Shown here: positions 5,532 to 5,935 of the stretch, in pieces | Layout: every line of letters begins with the position of its first letter | Numbering within the stretch: the first letter of the stretch is position 1 | Assembly: GCA_016867655.1 (NCBI GenBank) | Contig: VGJA01000068.1 | Coordinates: forward strand, 1 to 5,935 | Reading direction: 5' to 3' | Length of the DNA stretch: 5,935 nt | Source of the DNA: Candidatus Altarchaeales archaeon | GTDB lineage: Archaea > Altiarchaeota > Altiarchaeia > IMC4 > SCGC-AAA252-I15 | Position numbers and translations under genes: made by a program | The notes under the pieces: generated by a model | The model's input: the letters and a program-made list of their open reading frames with translations, nothing else | The model's database searches: none | What the model was told of the DNA's origin: nothing

Positions 5532-5667
5532 TGCACTCCCTTACGAGTGCCACGGTAGGTGCGCCTCCGCTAGGCGCATGTGTCCCACACTGGGACATGC
5601 TGACAACGTCGGCACCCGTACGAGGGACACCTCGCAAGGGGACATGCACCTGAACGTCCCCCTTGCG
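5532..5667. repeat. Series of five perfect hairpins
   Basis: Five inverted repeats follow one another with little sequence between them: GCACTC/GAGTGC (5533-5538 with 5545-5550), TGCGCCT/AGGCGCA (5560-5566 with 5572-5578), TGTCCCA/TGGGACA (5581-5587 with 5591-5597), CGAGG/CCTCG (5621-5625 with 5630-5634) and CGCAAGGGG/CCCCTTGCG (5633-5641 with 5659-5667). The last two overlap by two bases and so would compete. No open reading frame with a ribosome-binding site fits here. It could be a structured RNA, a protein-binding region or a degraded mobile element; I cannot choose between these. Confidence 0.6.
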
Positions 5668-5683
5668 GGGATGCACCTGAACG
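5644..5683 (+). repeat. Two 13-bp direct repeats
   Basis: ATGCACCTGAACG occurs at 5644-5656 and again at 5671-5683, start-to-start distance 27 bp. Each copy contains GCACCT, also found in the 18-bp tandem repeat next to it, so the whole stretch shares one building block. Confidence 0.65.
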
Positions 5684-5726
5684 AGGTGCACCTTTAGGGG
5701 GAGGTGCACCTTTAGGGGGAGGTGCA
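5683..5726 (+). repeat. 18-bp tandem repeat, about 2.4 copies
   Basis: GAGGTGCACCTTTAGGGG is present at 5683-5700 and, identically, at 5701-5718, followed by a partial third copy (GAGGTGCA, 5719-5726). Each full unit contains the perfect 10-bp palindrome AGGTGCACCT. Although 18 is a multiple of three, the reading frames across it have no start with a credible ribosome-binding site. Confidence 0.85.
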
Positions 5727-5728
5727 GA

Positions 5729-5747
5729 TTCATGCCATAGGCATGAA
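5729..5747. repeat. 8-bp perfect inverted repeat
   Basis: TTCATGCC (5729-5736) and GGCATGAA (5740-5747) flank a 3-nt loop. It closes the hairpin cluster and is followed by CAGGTTTTG (5748-5756), a 9-bp copy of the motif found just after the operon at 5488-5496. Confidence 0.65.
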
Positions 5748-5771
5748 CAGGTTTTGGGTTTTTAGAAAATC

Positions 5772-5824
5772 GTGGAAACCTCGGGAAACCGCGGAAAACC
5801 GAAAACTATGAAAACCGCGGAAAC
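5772..5824 (+). repeat. Phased GGAAAC array, spacing about 8-10 bp
   Basis: GGAAAC or a close variant starts at 5774, 5784, 5793 (GGAAAAC), 5801 (GAAAAC), 5811 (AAAAC) and 5819. The spacing is near one helical turn, so the short A-runs could bend DNA or present sites on one face of the helix. The first copy reads GTGGAAAC, the core of archaeal origin recognition boxes, but the rest of such a box is not present. Confidence 0.5.
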
Positions 5825-5935
5825 TTGTCCCCATCGGGGGATCCCTGATAAGTTGACCGAGCGAAGTGAGGGTTGACTGATCCCCGAAGGGGAGAAGGTT
5901 GACTGATCCCCAAAGGGGAGAAGGTTGACTGATCC
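5825..5935 (+). repeat. 26-bp tandem repeat with a hairpin in each unit, running off the window
   Basis: Units begin at 5871, 5897 and 5923, the last cut by the window end. Each starts GGTTGACTGATCCCC and ends in GGGGAGAA; the first two differ at one base (loop GAA versus AAA). Each full unit holds a 5-bp stem, TCCCC/GGGGA, around a 3-nt loop. A shorter degenerate copy lies at 5850-5870, and a related CCCC/GGGG hairpin (5829-5839) followed by the palindrome GGGATCCC (5838-5845) comes before it. The repeats adjoin each other with no unique spacers, so this is not a CRISPR array. The period is not a multiple of three, so it is non-coding. Confidence 0.85.

Noticed and set aside
5468..5697. Two short plus-strand frames after the operon (5468-5653 and 5494-5697)
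   Set aside because: No ribosome-binding sites; both run through consecutive perfect hairpins, and their content is dictated by the repeats.
5368..5733. Minus-strand 121-codon frame over the end of the second ATPase gene and the repeat region
   Set aside because: Its sequence is a translation of the tandem repeats (repeated HLPLKV units), it overlaps a firm gene in antisense and has no sensible start.
5871..5935. CRISPR array
   Set aside because: The 26-bp units abut directly with no unique spacers, and no cas gene is present.

Overview
The window reads as a piece of archaeal chromosome. The supporting signs are an archaeal Ogg2-type DNA glycosylase, archaeal-style TATA boxes about 25-30 nt upstream of starts that lack a Shine-Dalgarno sequence, T-rich gene ends, and a mix of leaderless starts and strong GGAGGTG ribosome-binding sites. 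The lineage cannot be fixed from the sequence alone.

Layout. (1) Positions 2-289 are the 3' end of an 8-oxoguanine glycosylase/AP lyase gene cut by the window edge. (2) Positions 332-1079 are a tight two-gene unit: a 64-aa two-helix membrane protein, then, after a 1-nt gap, a GDT1/TMEM165 (UPF0016) cation transporter with both E-x-G-D-K-T motifs. (3) Positions 1071-1481, on the minus strand, encode a cysteine-rich HxlR-family winged-helix regulator that overlaps the GDT1 gene end-to-end by 9 bp. (4) Positions 1482-1773 are a divergent regulatory region. It holds TATA boxes in both directions, GTAAC/GTTAC half-sites, a nine-codon micro-ORF (MCGPGCKCC) behind a near-perfect Shine-Dalgarno sequence, a hairpin over its stop codon, and an 8-bp stem followed by eight Ts. 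(5) Positions 1774-5465 are an ABC-importer operon: a 524-aa fused double permease and two 354-aa ATPases that align without gaps. No substrate-binding protein lies in the window. (6) Positions 5466-5935 contain no credible gene. They hold T-rich sequence, a dense series of perfect hairpins, 18-bp and 26-bp tandem repeats, and a roughly 10-bp-spaced GGAAAC array; the 26-bp repeat runs off the window end.

How it may work together (inference). The centre looks like a metal- or thiol-responsive locus: a Cys-rich regulator, a Cys-rich micropeptide transcribed divergently from it, a GDT1-type Mn2+/Ca2+ transporter on one side and an importer of the Fe3+/sulfate/molybdate/thiamine permease superfamily on the other. 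The most unusual observations are the micro-ORF with its terminator, the replacement of the H-loop histidine by proline in the first ATPase only, the His-x13-His spacing in the mini membrane protein, and the structured repeat-rich tail.
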